Assembly (NCBI GenBank): GCA_902463265.1
Contig: CABQEV010000004.1
Location: 110,712-174,711, forward strand
Origin: UMGS1889 sp900556055
Lineage (GTDB): Bacteria > Bacillota > Clostridia > Oscillospirales > Ruminococcaceae
Length of the DNA: 64,000 nt
Direction of reading: 5' to 3'
In this document: positions 40,302-49,079 of the stretch, in pieces
Layout: every line of letters begins with the position of its first letter
Numbering within the stretch: the stretch's first letter is position 1
Position numbers and translations under genes: made by a program
Notes under the pieces: model-generated
What the model was told of the DNA's origin: nothing
Database searches by the model: none
The model's input: the letters and a program-made list of their open reading frames with translations, nothing else

Positions 40302-42185
40302 TCACATTCTTCCCGTATGTCTGCGTTTCTTTTCATTGAGCATCTGGGCATCTGCAACGGAAAGCAGTTCATCAAACGAAAGATTTTCGCTTATAACGCC
40401 GCTCGATGCGCCCATAGTAACCGATACATCATACGGCTTGCCGTCCGTGCTGCTCTGACGGCTCAGACAATCGGTAATGTAATTCATGTAGTCCTCACCC
40501 GTAACACTGTCACCTATCGAAACGAGGACAAATTCATCTCCGCCGTATCTGAAGCAGCTTGCTCCGATGTTCTTTCCCAGAGTTGCCGCCGCCTCCAAAA
40601 ATGCCTCGGCAGATGTTTTTATCGCATAATCTCCCTCAATGTGTCCGAAAGTATCGTTTATATACTTCAGTCTGTTAAGGTCACCGATTATCATGGTTAT
40701 CTTTGTTCCGCGGGCGATATTAATGCTGAATGCATCAAAGCTCAGGCGGTTTCCTATGCCTGTCAGAGCATCGGTATTTGCATTTCTGCGCATGATGTCA
40801 CTGTAAATTCTCAGATTGTTTCTCATTCGCAGGCTTTCAAGCGCATTGCTGAGGTTGCGCATCCACGCACGGAAGCATGATGAATAAACAACAGGCTCTG
40901 CGCCGTATGATGCCGCCGCATAGCCAAAGCATCTGTCATAAAAATGAATAGGCGAAAAATAAACAGCAGTCGGATAGCTCCTCGGCTTGAACAGCCACGG
41001 CACCATCTCGGATTTGTCAAACATGACATTCCTTTTAACAACAACGTCCTCCTGACGCAGAAACTGCATCTCGATCTTATCCGAATATCCCTCGACACGA
41101 TATCCGGATTTCTCTTCGATCGTACTCATCCAGTCCGTACACAGGCAGATGGAGAACATTTTTACATCTCCGAGCTGATAGCTGTACCAGTTGGCATGCG
41201 TGTTAAAATCGTCTATATTATTATCGGAAATAAGCTCTTCCATCATAAAATTGTGTGTCGAATGGAAATCCGTCTGGAAATTCATATCCTTATTTACGTA
41301 ATTAGTATCATGGCTTATAACGGGCTCACAGCCGCAGCTTTTGTTCACAATAACCTGTATTGGCTGCTTTTCAAGCGATACTTCCCTGTCCCCCAGAGCA
41401 CCCGCTATATAATCGGCAGCACGGTACGCAGTTCCCTCAGTATCGATCACTGTTCCGCAGATAGGGATGTCATACTCCGTTGATTCGTTAAGGTCATGGC
41501 ATACAACGGCAATATCCTCGGGAATTGAAAATCCTCTTTTTCTGAGTGCCTCGCATACTCCCACTGCGCTCTGTATTGAACAGCAGACCACAGCCTGATA
41601 TTTAAGCTTTCCGTTATCGATCAGATCATTTATGAATTTCTCACCGTCTGTAAACCAGAAATCCCCATAGTAAACGACAGTTTTGTCGGAAAATCCGTGC
41701 TTTTCCATTGATCTAAGGTATCCGTTCGCGCGGTTTATGGCATGGAGATGTCCCCTTGAGCCTGTTATCATGGCTATGTCGGTGAATTTATGCACATCTA
41801 TCAGATGATCCGTCAGTGCGCAGACAGCTGCTTCATCATCAGCGCATACCGAAACAAATCCCTCAGCGTCCATATCAATGCTGACCTTGGGACCGTTGAA
41901 TTTTGCATTTATCTCATTTATGAGCTTGTCCGCCACGCCCGGCATCTTCAGTGTATCCGGCAGGATTATGACCGCATCGAGCAGATCGTAATTGACAATA
42001 TTGAAAATATTTGCATCGCCTCTTGCGAAATTTTCATCAACATCGCTTTTAACGGACATGCAAAATACCGCAGCATCATAATTCAGCTTGAACAGGCACT
42101 TCAGCAGCGGCACCATAACGTGTGACTGATAGTAATCATCCGGCTGCGAAAGAAAAATGCCTATCAGACGGCGCTGTTTGTTCAT
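40302..42185 (-). CDS. LacI-like sugar-binding/GGDEF fusion protein 1
   Basis: A 627-residue soluble protein. Residues about 1-290 resemble the sugar-binding domain of LacI regulators without the DNA-binding domain; residues 290-450 form a linker/sensor region; residues about 455-620 are a GGDEF diguanylate cyclase with the intact RYGGDEF active site and GDLNRLKYINDTFGH. There is no signal peptide or membrane segment, so a cytosolic ligand probably controls c-di-GMP production. The RxxD inhibitory site is not seen before GGDEF. A paralogue is at 49080. It is transcribed alone from 42242-42270. Confidence 0.9.
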   Translation of the reverse strand: MNKQRRLIGIFLSQPDDYYQSHVMVPLLKCLFKLNYDAAVFCMSVKSDVDENFARGDANIFNIVNYDLLDAVIILPDTLKMPGVADKLINEINAKFNGPKVSIDMDAEGFVSVCADDEAAVCALTDHLIDVHKFTDIAMITGSRGHLHAINRANGYLRSMEKHGFSDKTVVYYGDFWFTDGEKFINDLIDNGKLKYQAVVCCSIQSAVGVCEALRKRGFSIPEDIAVVCHDLNESTEYDIPICGTVIDTEGTAYRAADYIAGALGDREVSLEKQPIQVIVNKSCGCEPVISHDTNYVNKDMNFQTDFHSTHNFMMEELISDNNIDDFNTHANWYSYQLGDVKMFSICLCTDWMSTIEEKSGYRVEGYSDKIEMQFLRQEDVVVKRNVMFDKSEMVPWLFKPRSYPTAVYFSPIHFYDRCFGYAAASYGAEPVVYSSCFRAWMRNLSNALESLRMRNNLRIYSDIMRRNANTDALTGIGNRLSFDAFSINIARGTKITMIIGDLNRLKYINDTFGHIEGDYAIKTSAEAFLEAAATLGKNIGASCFRYGGDEFVLVSIGDSVTGEDYMNYITDCLSRQSSTDGKPYDVSVTMGASSGVISENLSFDELLSVADAQMLNEKKRRHTGRM

Positions 42186-42241
42186 TGGCGATAACCATTC
42201 CTTTCCATTAAACAGTGTTAAATTACATACAATTCAATATA

Positions 42242-42270
42242 ATTATACTGCATTTCTGCAATTTTTGCAA
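42242..42270 (-). promoter_or_regulatory. Promoter of the LacI-like/GGDEF gene 1
   Basis: Minus-strand TTGCAA (42270-42265), 17-base spacer and TATAAT (42247-42242). Confidence 0.78.
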
Positions 42271-42310
42271 TGTGAATTCTCCACCTTATTTATTGCACAA
42301 ATTTCATCTT

Positions 42311-42414
42311 ATAATAAAAGCCATTAGAATTATGGAGAAGAAATCGCCGCAAAAGCTTTGATATATGCGGTTTTGCGGCGGGAGATTCCCATAATTCAAT
42401 GGGTTTTAGTATTA
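42311..42414. repeat. Interspersed palindromic repeat, copy A (full)
   Basis: About 104 bases. Outer arms CCATTAGAATTATGG and CCCATAATTCAATGGG pair with a single interruption; inner arms CGCCGCAAAA and TTTTGCGGCG pair perfectly. Flanks are ATAATAAAAG and TTTTAGTATTA. Located between the 3' end of cysK and the promoter of the GGDEF gene. Same sequence, inverted, at 53728-53833 and partly at 63946-64000. Confidence 0.9.
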
Positions 42415-42434
42415 AACGTATAAATATTATTGGT

Positions 42435-42473
42435 GAAAAAAAATATCCGCCCACACCGCAAAGCGTGGACGGA
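42435..42473 (-). terminator. Terminator of cysK
   Basis: Minus-strand TCCGTCCACGC...GCGGTGTGGGCGGA followed by TATTTTTTTT, downstream of the cysK stop. Confidence 0.88.
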
Positions 42474-42504
42474 TTGTATATGAAAACCAATGAAGAAGCG
42501 AATA

Positions 42505-43434
42505 TCACTCAGCAAACATTGCTGTGGAGAGGTATCTTTCACCTGTATCGGGGAGAAGAGCAACAATAGTCTTGCCCTTGTTTTCGGGACGCTTTGCAAG
42601 CTGGAGTGCAGCCCATACAGCAGCGCCTGAAGAAATTCCGACAAGAACGCCTTCTGTTCTTGCAATTCTTCTGCCTGTTTCAAAAGCAGCCTCGTTCTCA
42701 ACTGTGATTACCTCGTCATAGATCTTAGTATCAAGTGTTTCAGGAACAAAACCTGCACCGATACCCTGGATCTTGTGAGGACCGGAAACGCCTTCGGAAA
42801 GTACGGGAGAACCCTTAGGCTCAACTGCCACTACCCTGACATTGGGGTTCTTGGACTTCAGATATCTGCCGACACCTGTTACAGTACCGCCTGTGCCGAC
42901 ACCTGCAACGAAGATATCAACCGTTCCGTCAGTATCGTTCCAGATCTCAACGCCTGTTGTTGCCTCATGTGCAGCAGGGTTTGCAGGGTTTGTGAACTGT
43001 GAGGGAATAAAGCTGCCCGGGATCTCAGCAGCAAGCTCCTTAGCCTTTGCGATCGCACCGCTCATGCCCTTTGCGCCGTCTGTAAGAACCAGTTCAGCAC
43101 CGTAAGCCTTCATAAGGTTTCTGCGCTCAACGCTCATTGTTTCGGGCATTGCAATGATAAGTCTGTAACCTCTTGCAGCAGCTACCGCAGCAAGACCGAT
43201 ACCTGTGTTTCCGCTTGTAGGTTCGATGATAACACTGCCCTCTTTCAGAAGACCCTTTGCCTCAGCATCGTCGATCATAGCCTTTGCTACTCTGTCCTTA
43301 ACGCTTCCTGCGGGATTGAAAAGTTCGAGCTTAGCATAAACCTTAGCGTCCAGTTTGTCCTCTGCGGAAATATTTACAAGTTCCAGCAGGGGGGTGTTTC
43401 CTACGAGATCTGTTATTTTCTTTGCAACTTTCAT
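42505..43434 (-). CDS. cysK: Cysteine synthase A
   Basis: PLP enzyme joining O-acetylserine and sulfide to cysteine. 309 residues with the PLP lysine in NPAGSVKDR (about residue 42), the substrate loop PTSGNTGIGLA (about 68-78) and the phosphate site GTGGTVTG (about 175-182). AAAGGAG precedes the ATG. It has its own promoter with a dyad between it and the gene. No cysE is present in the window. Confidence 0.97.
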   Translation of the reverse strand: MKVAKKITDLVGNTPLLELVNISAEDKLDAKVYAKLELFNPAGSVKDRVAKAMIDDAEAKGLLKEGSVIIEPTSGNTGIGLAAVAAARGYRLIIAMPETMSVERRNLMKAYGAELVLTDGAKGMSGAIAKAKELAAEIPGSFIPSQFTNPANPAAHEATTGVEIWNDTDGTVDIFVAGVGTGGTVTGVGRYLKSKNPNVRVVAVEPKGSPVLSEGVSGPHKIQGIGAGFVPETLDTKIYDEVITVENEAAFETGRRIARTEGVLVGISSGAAVWAALQLAKRPENKGKTIVALLPDTGERYLSTAMFAE

Positions 43435-43460
43435 TGAAGATCGCTCCTTTTTATGTTTTC

Positions 43461-43480
43461 GGTAATTTTACCATATTACC
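43461..43480. promoter_or_regulatory. Dyad in the cysK leader
   Basis: GGTAATTTTACCATATTACC: perfect GGTAAT/ATTACC arms with an eight-base centre, lying between the cysK -10 box and ribosome binding site. A candidate operator, for example for a CymR-like Rrf2 regulator; the regulator is not identified. Confidence 0.5.
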
Positions 43481-43496
43481 TATCTGTTTGATATGA

Positions 43497-43525
43497 ATTA
43501 TATCACTATACTTCCTTCTTGTCAA
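43497..43525 (-). promoter_or_regulatory. Promoter of cysK
   Basis: Minus-strand TTGACA (43525-43520), 17-base spacer and TATAAT (43502-43497). The remaining non-coding stretch up to 43740 contains only the 29-base shared sequence at 43579. Confidence 0.9.
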
Positions 43526-43578
43526 TATGTTGGGAGAAACTTTTTCAGTTTTGTGCAATCTGCCAAATTTTATTCCTG

Positions 43579-43607
43579 TTTTTTCGGATAATTTTACTTT
43601 GTGATAT
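43579..43607. repeat. 29-bp sequence shared with 11363-11391 (copy 2)
   Basis: Differs from copy 1 at one base. It lies upstream of the cysK promoter (about 145 bases before the ATG), in a stretch with no gene. It is not placed like copy 1 relative to a start codon, which favours a remnant of a mobile element end over a conserved regulatory site. Confidence 0.6.
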
Positions 43608-43746
43608 ATAATACCTTTCCGCTTATCCGCAGCTTATGCCATAACCGCAGCAAAGCTCCCATGTCGGTCATGCAATGCCCCGAAAAAAAGTGTGCCTTCC
43701 GAGCGATAGATCGCCTCAAAAATATAAAAAAATTTTCAGAATAATC

Positions 43747-43777
43747 TTGACTTTAAAGTCAGCTTTAGTGTTATAAT
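43747..43777 (+). promoter_or_regulatory. MerR-type promoter
   Basis: TTGACT (43747-43752) and TATAAT (43772-43777) are separated by 19 bases, the over-long spacer typical of MerR-controlled promoters. The palindrome GACTTTAAAGTC (43749-43760) overlaps the -35 box and spacer. Confidence 0.88.
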
Positions 43778-43806
43778 AATAAAAACGCATAAAGCAAGGT
43801 GATGAA

Positions 43807-44235
43807 ATGAACTATACCATAAAACAGGCAGCAGAGAAAACAGGACTTTCCATTTCGACACTGAGATATTACGACAAAGAGGGACTGTTCCCGCATATAC
43901 AGCGCAGGGACTCCAATTACCGCATCTTCACCGATTCCGAGCTTGAAGCAGTAAGGATCATAAACTGCTTCAAAAAAGCAGGCGTTGAGATCAGGGACAT
44001 CAAGCATTACATGGAGCTTGCGGCACTCGGCGACAGCACGCTTGCCGAAAGACGTGAGATGATGATGCATCAGAAAGAACTGCTTGAAGCCAAGAAAAGG
44101 GAGATCGAAGAAAGCCTTGCCGTTGCAGACAGAAAGATCGCCTACTACGATCAGGCGATAGCAGACGGAACAGAAGCATATGCAAAAGAAAAATATATGA
44201 AAGAAAGAACAGGTGAATATGCGGCGGACAGATAA
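43807..44235 (+). CDS. MerR family transcriptional regulator
   Basis: A 142-residue regulator with the MerR winged helix (YTIKQAAEKTGLSISTLRYY, residues 3-22) and a coiled coil (about 80-125). No metal-binding cysteine cluster is seen, so it is of the multidrug/redox TipA-like type. AAGGTG precedes the ATG. Its promoter has the 19-base spacer it would act on, and it is followed by a flavoprotein and a phosphatase gene, probable targets. Confidence 0.92.
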   Translation: MNYTIKQAAEKTGLSISTLRYYDKEGLFPHIQRRDSNYRIFTDSELEAVRIINCFKKAGVEIRDIKHYMELAALGDSTLAERREMMMHQKELLEAKKREIEESLAVADRKIAYYDQAIADGTEAYAKEKYMKERTGEYAADR

Positions 44236-44321
44236 TTATCTGCACAGCAGGCGAAAGCCGATCCAATGCATGGGCAGCATTCAGATATGCAAAGGAGATC
44301 TACGAAAGTGAGGAATAACAC

Positions 44322-44855
44322 ATGAAAAATGTAATGATAATAAGCGCAAGTCCCCGAAAGAACGGCAATTCCGACATTCTCTGCACGAACTTCAAAAACG
44401 GTGCGCTCGCTGCGGGACACAATGTCGAAAAGATCGACCTGAGAGATAAAAACATCGGCTACTGTATTGGCTGTTATGCCTGTACAAAGCTCGGAAAATG
44501 CTTTCAGAACGATGATATGAACGAGCTTGCAAAGAAGCTTGAAAATGCAGATGTCATCGTCCTTGCAACTCCCGTTTATTTCTATTCTATGGACGCTCAG
44601 CTGAAAACATTCATCGACAGAACTGTGCAGAATTACACAAAGATCCGTGCCGACATTTATATCATGGTAACAGCATGGGATCCGAACACAGCAAATCTCG
44701 AATCGACCGTTGAAGCCGTAAGAGGATTCAGCCGTGACTGTCTCGAGGAATGTCCCGAAAAGGGCGTTATCATCGCAGGCGGCGTTTCCGAAAAGGGAGA
44801 TATCAACAAGACCAAATATCCCGAACAGGCTTATAATATGGGACTTAACTGCTGA
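44322..44855 (+). CDS. Flavodoxin-like NAD(P)H-dependent oxidoreductase
   Basis: A 177-residue flavin-binding protein of the FMN reductase/iron-sulfur-flavoprotein superfamily. FMN-loop IISASPRKNGNSD (6-18) and a Cys-rich segment YCIGCYACTKLGKC (about 47-60) that could hold a [4Fe-4S] cluster. MerR-flavoprotein pairs of this kind are common in clostridia and are probably induced by redox-active compounds; the substrate is unknown. Confidence 0.88.
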   Translation: MKNVMIISASPRKNGNSDILCTNFKNGALAAGHNVEKIDLRDKNIGYCIGCYACTKLGKCFQNDDMNELAKKLENADVIVLATPVYFYSMDAQLKTFIDRTVQNYTKIRADIYIMVTAWDPNTANLESTVEAVRGFSRDCLEECPEKGVIIAGGVSEKGDINKTKYPEQAYNMGLNC

Positions 44856-44875
44856 TCCGAAAGGAATTTTAAAAT

Positions 44876-45604
44876 ATGAAGCTTATCATTATCCGACACG
44901 GCGATCCCGATTATTCGATAGATTCGCTGACAGAAACAGGCTGGCACGAAGCCGAACTTCTCTCCGACCGCATCTCGAAGCTGGACGTAAAAACATTCTG
45001 CGTTTCCCCGCTCGGACGTGCAAAGGACACCGCATCGCTCACCCTGAAGAAAATGGGCAGGACAGCCGAGGAATACAGCTGGCTGCGTGAATTTCATGCC
45101 CCGATAAAGGACATCCATACAGGAAAGGATCATGTAACATGGGACTGGCTGCCCGCCGACTGGACCGCAGTCCCCGAATATTACGACAAGGATCTCTGGT
45201 GCAGAACGCCCGTCATGTGCGAAGCTAAGGTTTCGGAGGAGGCACAGCGGGTTTACAGCGGACTTGACGATCTGCTTGAACGCCACGGCTATAAGCGTGA
45301 AGGAAACATTTACCGTGCAGTTTCGCCGAACATGGATACAATAGTGCTTTTTTGTCATTTTGGCGTTGAATGTGTAATGCTCGGTCATCTGCTGGGCGTG
45401 TCGCCTATGGTGCTGTGGCATGGTTTATGCGCCGCACCGACATCTGTGACAACGCTCACTACCGAAGAACGCCGCAAAGGCATTGCATATTTCCGAATGA
45501 ATTCGTTCGGAGATATTTCGCATCTTTATGCAGCGGGCGAAAAGCCGTCATTTGCCGCAAGATTCTGCGAAATGTTTGATAATGAGGACGAACGCCACGA
45601 TTAA
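44876..45604 (+). CDS. Histidine phosphatase family protein
   Basis: A 242-residue phosphoglycerate mutase-like phosphatase. The catalytic motif is LIIIRHGDPDYS (RHG at about 7-9) and the second His is in VLFCHFGVEC. AAAGGAA precedes the ATG, 20 bases after the flavoprotein gene, so it is likely part of the MerR unit. The substrate is unknown. Confidence 0.88.
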   Translation: MKLIIIRHGDPDYSIDSLTETGWHEAELLSDRISKLDVKTFCVSPLGRAKDTASLTLKKMGRTAEEYSWLREFHAPIKDIHTGKDHVTWDWLPADWTAVPEYYDKDLWCRTPVMCEAKVSEEAQRVYSGLDDLLERHGYKREGNIYRAVSPNMDTIVLFCHFGVECVMLGHLLGVSPMVLWHGLCAAPTSVTTLTTEERRKGIAYFRMNSFGDISHLYAAGEKPSFAARFCEMFDNEDERHD

Positions 45605-45646
45605 AAAAACGCTCCAAGGCTTGCGATCAGCCATGGAGCGGTTTTT
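45604..45646 (+). terminator. Terminator of the phosphatase gene
   Basis: CGCTCCA (45610-45616) and TGGAGCG (45634-45640) then GTTTTT; the stem is followed directly by the 163-bp element. Confidence 0.8.
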
Positions 45647-45809
45647 AGAACCTGTCTTCATAAGAAATGTGTGCGGATTTTCGAGCATAATTTTGTTGCA
45701 GACAAGGCAAAAATCCGCAGGCGGGCTGTCGCCCGGCAAGGATTTTTAACGCAGTCTGCGGCAAAATTTGCCGAAAAGACGTGCGCATATGCTTGTGAAG
45801 ACAGGTTCT
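45647..45809. repeat. 163-bp element with 18-bp terminal inverted repeats (MITE-like)
   Basis: The ends AGAACCTGTCTTCATAAG and CTTGTGAAGACAGGTTCT are complementary over 17 of 18 bases. The interior has no open reading frame of note and contains a GC-rich hairpin (GGCGGGCTGTCGCCCGGC area). It abuts the stop codon of the patatin gene at 45810 and the T-run of the phosphatase terminator. Only one copy is in this window. Confidence 0.75.
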
Positions 45810-46658
45810 TTATTTATTCAGAAATTTTCTGACGGCATCAAGCTTTTGGTCTGCGGCTTTTCTGCCCTCATTATAAGCTGCTTTCAGCTTTTCTGGATCC
45901 TTCTCCATTCGGCTGACGGGCAGCGGATTTTCGGGACGGATAACAAGCAGCTTCCCTGTTTTTTCTTCGCTGTTTATGTAGTCAATCGTATCATTGTAAA
46001 CTGTGTGGCGGTTCGCCATAGCCTCAACAAGCTTCGGATATTTCCTGTATGCAATGCGGATAAGCGGCATTGCGCCGTTCGGCTTTTTACGGTAATCCGC
46101 AGGCTGAGTCAGCACGACAACATTTCTGTCGTAGCCTATGCTCTCGAAAAATTTCAGCGGTATCGAATCCGCCATTCCGCCGTCAAGAAGCTTTTTCCCA
46201 TCGATCTCAACTATCTTTGAAACAAGCGGCATGGACGCAGACGCACGTATCCAGTCAAATCCGCTGTCCTCGTCCCCGGTATATTTGTGGTACACGGCTT
46301 TTCCGGTTTCAATGTCGGTGCATACCGAGTAAAATTCCATCGGATCATTTTTATATGTATCAAAATCGAAAATATCATACTTTGAGGGGATATCGCCGTA
46401 GCAGAAATCCGCATTGTAGATATCCCCGCTTTTTATCAGCGATGATATGCTGCAGAACCGCTTATCTTTGCAGTAGCGTGTGTTGTAGCGGATAACGCGC
46501 CCTATCTGATGTGATTTGTAGTTGCAGCCAAAAGCCGCACCTGCCGATGTTCCGACTGCGCCGTCAAAGGTCACGCCGTTTTCCATCAGCACGTCCATAA
46601 CGCCCGCAGTGAACATTCCGCGCATTGCGCCGCCTTCAAGTATAAGTCCTGTTTTCAT
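45810..46658 (-). CDS. Patatin-like phospholipase family protein
   Basis: A 282-residue cytosolic acyl hydrolase. Oxyanion loop GGAMRGMFTAGV (about 9-20), nucleophile elbow GTSAGA (Ser at about 41) and catalytic Asp in LLDGGMADSIP. The family cleaves acyl esters of phospholipids; the substrate here is unknown. It follows GH3 by 12 bases in the same transcript. Its stop codon abuts the 163-bp element. Confidence 0.92.
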   Translation of the reverse strand: MKTGLILEGGAMRGMFTAGVMDVLMENGVTFDGAVGTSAGAAFGCNYKSHQIGRVIRYNTRYCKDKRFCSISSLIKSGDIYNADFCYGDIPSKYDIFDFDTYKNDPMEFYSVCTDIETGKAVYHKYTGDEDSGFDWIRASASMPLVSKIVEIDGKKLLDGGMADSIPLKFFESIGYDRNVVVLTQPADYRKKPNGAMPLIRIAYRKYPKLVEAMANRHTVYNDTIDYINSEEKTGKLLVIRPENPLPVSRMEKDPEKLKAAYNEGRKAADQKLDAVRKFLNK

Positions 46659-46670
46659 TTTATTCTCCGA

Positions 46671-48803
46671 TCAGACAAGCGTAAAATTCGCACCGTTTTC
46701 CGTCAGGCTGCTGCCGCCTATCCATACGGTAAATCCGCCGTTCTCAGCGGCAAATTTCATGTCAGCTCCGTAAAATTTCAGCATTTCTTCGGTTATCTCA
46801 AATGTGACATCTGCCGATTCGCCAGCCTTCAGGAACACTCTTTTCAGCCCTTTAAGCTCTCTCATCGGGCGGACAACACTCCCCTTTTTATCTCTGATAT
46901 AAAGCTGAACAGGCTCGCTTCCGTCCATATTTCCCGCATTTTTCAGCGTAACGGACGCAGTTATCTTTCCGCCACGCTCCATAGTATCATTATCGAGATG
47001 AACAGGCGAATACTCAAAATTCGTATAGGAAAGTCCCCAGCCGAACGGATAAAGCGGAACATTCGGAGCGTCCATGTAATTCGACACAAACGGAACATAA
47101 CCCTTTGCACCCTCAGGCTTCGGACGGCCCGTTGAAAATGCACTGTAAGATATAGGCAGCTGTCCCGTGCAGTACGGCATACTCATAGAAAGCCTGCCCG
47201 ACGGATTTACCCTGCCGAAAAGGATATCAGCCAGCGCATAGCAGCCGCATGAGCCGGGCAGCCATGCCTCGATCATTGCAGCAGATTTTTCCGCTTCCTC
47301 CGGGACAGCAAGCGGACGGCCGCCGAACAGCACCGTCACAATATTTTTGTTTACCTTTGCTATCTCACGGAACAGCAGCTTCCGGTCATCATGAAGTGAA
47401 ATATCCGTTACGCTTGCGGACTCGCCCGTGAACTTCTGATTTTCGCCGAGCGCAAGGATAACGGCATCAGCGTCCTGAGCCGCCTTTATCGCAGGATTAT
47501 CCAACTTATCGGACAGTACATATGTGATATCGGCATCGGGATAAAGCTCGTCAAGTGCCTGTTTCAGTGTGACAGTTTCATTGCTGTCAACGAACAGCGC
47601 CCATGAACCCGTGATAAGCTTATCATCGGCAAGAGCACCGATAACAGCGAGCTTTGCGGACTTTTTCAGCGGAAGTATGCCGTTGTTTTTCAGCAGGACG
47701 ATGCATTCCTCCGCCGCACGCCTTGACAGCTTCCTATGCTCTTCGCAGAAAAGCAGTTCCTTTTCAGCCTCCTCCGAACCGTCCTTGTAGGGATTTTCAA
47801 ACAGTCCGAGGTCATTTTTCAGTTCAAGGACACGCATTGCAGCCTCATCAACGAGCGATTCGGGTACTTCACCGCATTTCACAAGCTCTTCAAGGCTGCT
47901 AAGATAGCAGTCGGACATCATTTCAATGTCGCAGCCTGCTTCTATCGCCTTTTTTGCGGCTTCTCTGCGGTCCTCGGAGCTGCCGTGAACTATCGTCTCG
48001 GCAACTGCGCCGTAATCGGTTATAAGCACTCCGTCAAAGCCCCATTCGTCACGGAGAATGTCACGCATCAGGTGTCTGTTTGTCGTGCAAGGCTCACGGT
48101 TTATCGTATTGAATGCGGTCATTACGAGCTTTACACCCGCATTTACAGCTGCTCTGTATGACGGAAGATAGTCCTCAAGGAGCGTCCTTTCCGATATTTC
48201 GGTGACATTGTAATCCCTTCCCGACTGAACTGCGCCGTATGCCGCAAAATGCTTCACGCACGCCGCAACACGTCCTTTTTCACGGGGATCATCTCCCTGA
48301 AAGCCCTTTACCATGCTCTCAGCCATTCTCGAATTCAGCCATGGATCCTCGCCTGTGGATTCCATGCACCTTCCCCATCTGCTGTCCCTTGCGAGATCAG
48401 CCATCGGCGAAAATGTGACATGAATTCCCGCCGCAGAACATTCCTTTGCCGCAGCCGCTGCGATCTCCTCCGCAAGCTTCGGATCAAAGCCGGAGCCTAT
48501 CGCTATCGGGACAGGAAATGCCGTGCGGTAGCCGTGTATAACGTCAGTCATGAACAGTGCGGGGATATGGTGCGGCTGTTCAGCCATCATTTTATCCTGA
48601 AGGTCATGGAGAAACCTTGCACCCTTTTCACCGAGTATCGAACCCGTCCTGTATGCTTCATTCTCCGAGAGATCAAACTCAGCCTCGGGACCTGTAAGCT
48701 GCTGATTTCCGCCGACAAATCCTCCGTGAAGCTGGATAAGCTGATCTATTTTTTCTGTCAGCGACATTGATGCCAGCAGTTTTTTCAGTTCTGTTTTTTC
48801 CAT
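46671..48803 (-). CDS. Glycoside hydrolase family 3 beta-glucosidase
   Basis: A 710-residue three-domain GH3 enzyme. A TIM-barrel (about 1-330) with the nucleophile Asp in VLITDYGAVAE, an alpha/beta sandwich (about 350-560; RRAAEECIVLLKNNGILPLKK) and a C-terminal fibronectin-like domain (about 600-700; YPFGWGLSYTNFEYS). Also seen are WGRCMESTGEDP and KHFAAYG. No signal peptide, so it acts on imported cello-oligosaccharides, releasing glucose, though other beta-glycosides are possible. It heads a two-gene transcript with patatin. Confidence 0.95.
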   Translation of the reverse strand: MEKTELKKLLASMSLTEKIDQLIQLHGGFVGGNQQLTGPEAEFDLSENEAYRTGSILGEKGARFLHDLQDKMMAEQPHHIPALFMTDVIHGYRTAFPVPIAIGSGFDPKLAEEIAAAAAKECSAAGIHVTFSPMADLARDSRWGRCMESTGEDPWLNSRMAESMVKGFQGDDPREKGRVAACVKHFAAYGAVQSGRDYNVTEISERTLLEDYLPSYRAAVNAGVKLVMTAFNTINREPCTTNRHLMRDILRDEWGFDGVLITDYGAVAETIVHGSSEDRREAAKKAIEAGCDIEMMSDCYLSSLEELVKCGEVPESLVDEAAMRVLELKNDLGLFENPYKDGSEEAEKELLFCEEHRKLSRRAAEECIVLLKNNGILPLKKSAKLAVIGALADDKLITGSWALFVDSNETVTLKQALDELYPDADITYVLSDKLDNPAIKAAQDADAVILALGENQKFTGESASVTDISLHDDRKLLFREIAKVNKNIVTVLFGGRPLAVPEEAEKSAAMIEAWLPGSCGCYALADILFGRVNPSGRLSMSMPYCTGQLPISYSAFSTGRPKPEGAKGYVPFVSNYMDAPNVPLYPFGWGLSYTNFEYSPVHLDNDTMERGGKITASVTLKNAGNMDGSEPVQLYIRDKKGSVVRPMRELKGLKRVFLKAGESADVTFEITEEMLKFYGADMKFAAENGGFTVWIGGSSLTENGANFTLV

Positions 48804-48833
48804 TCTCCGATCACTCCTGTAGCTTTTTCTGAA

Positions 48834-48862
48834 ATTATATCATTCTTTATCATCATAATCAA
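48834..48862 (-). promoter_or_regulatory. Promoter of the GH3-patatin operon
   Basis: Minus-strand TTGATT (48862-48857), 17-base spacer and TATAAT (48839-48834). Confidence 0.78.
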
Positions 48863-48981
48863 GGCATTTAACGTAAATATTTCCCGAGAATATCAGCCTG
48901 TGTACAAATACCATGCTTATCATGACAGCTGATGTCATTTTGAACTGCACATCAAAATTCCCGAAAAAAGCTGTAAAACTA

Positions 48982-49010
48982 TTGATTTTTATGCAGAATA
49001 ATGATATAAT
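48982..49010 (+). promoter_or_regulatory. Promoter of the LacI-like/GGDEF gene 2
   Basis: TTGATT (48982-48987), 17-base spacer and TATAAT (49005-49010). Confidence 0.8.
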
Positions 49011-49079
49011 GAAAGGCAAGTACAGCTATGTTCATTTTTATGGGGTTCCCTTATGATTATTTTTCCAAAGGAGTTTACT

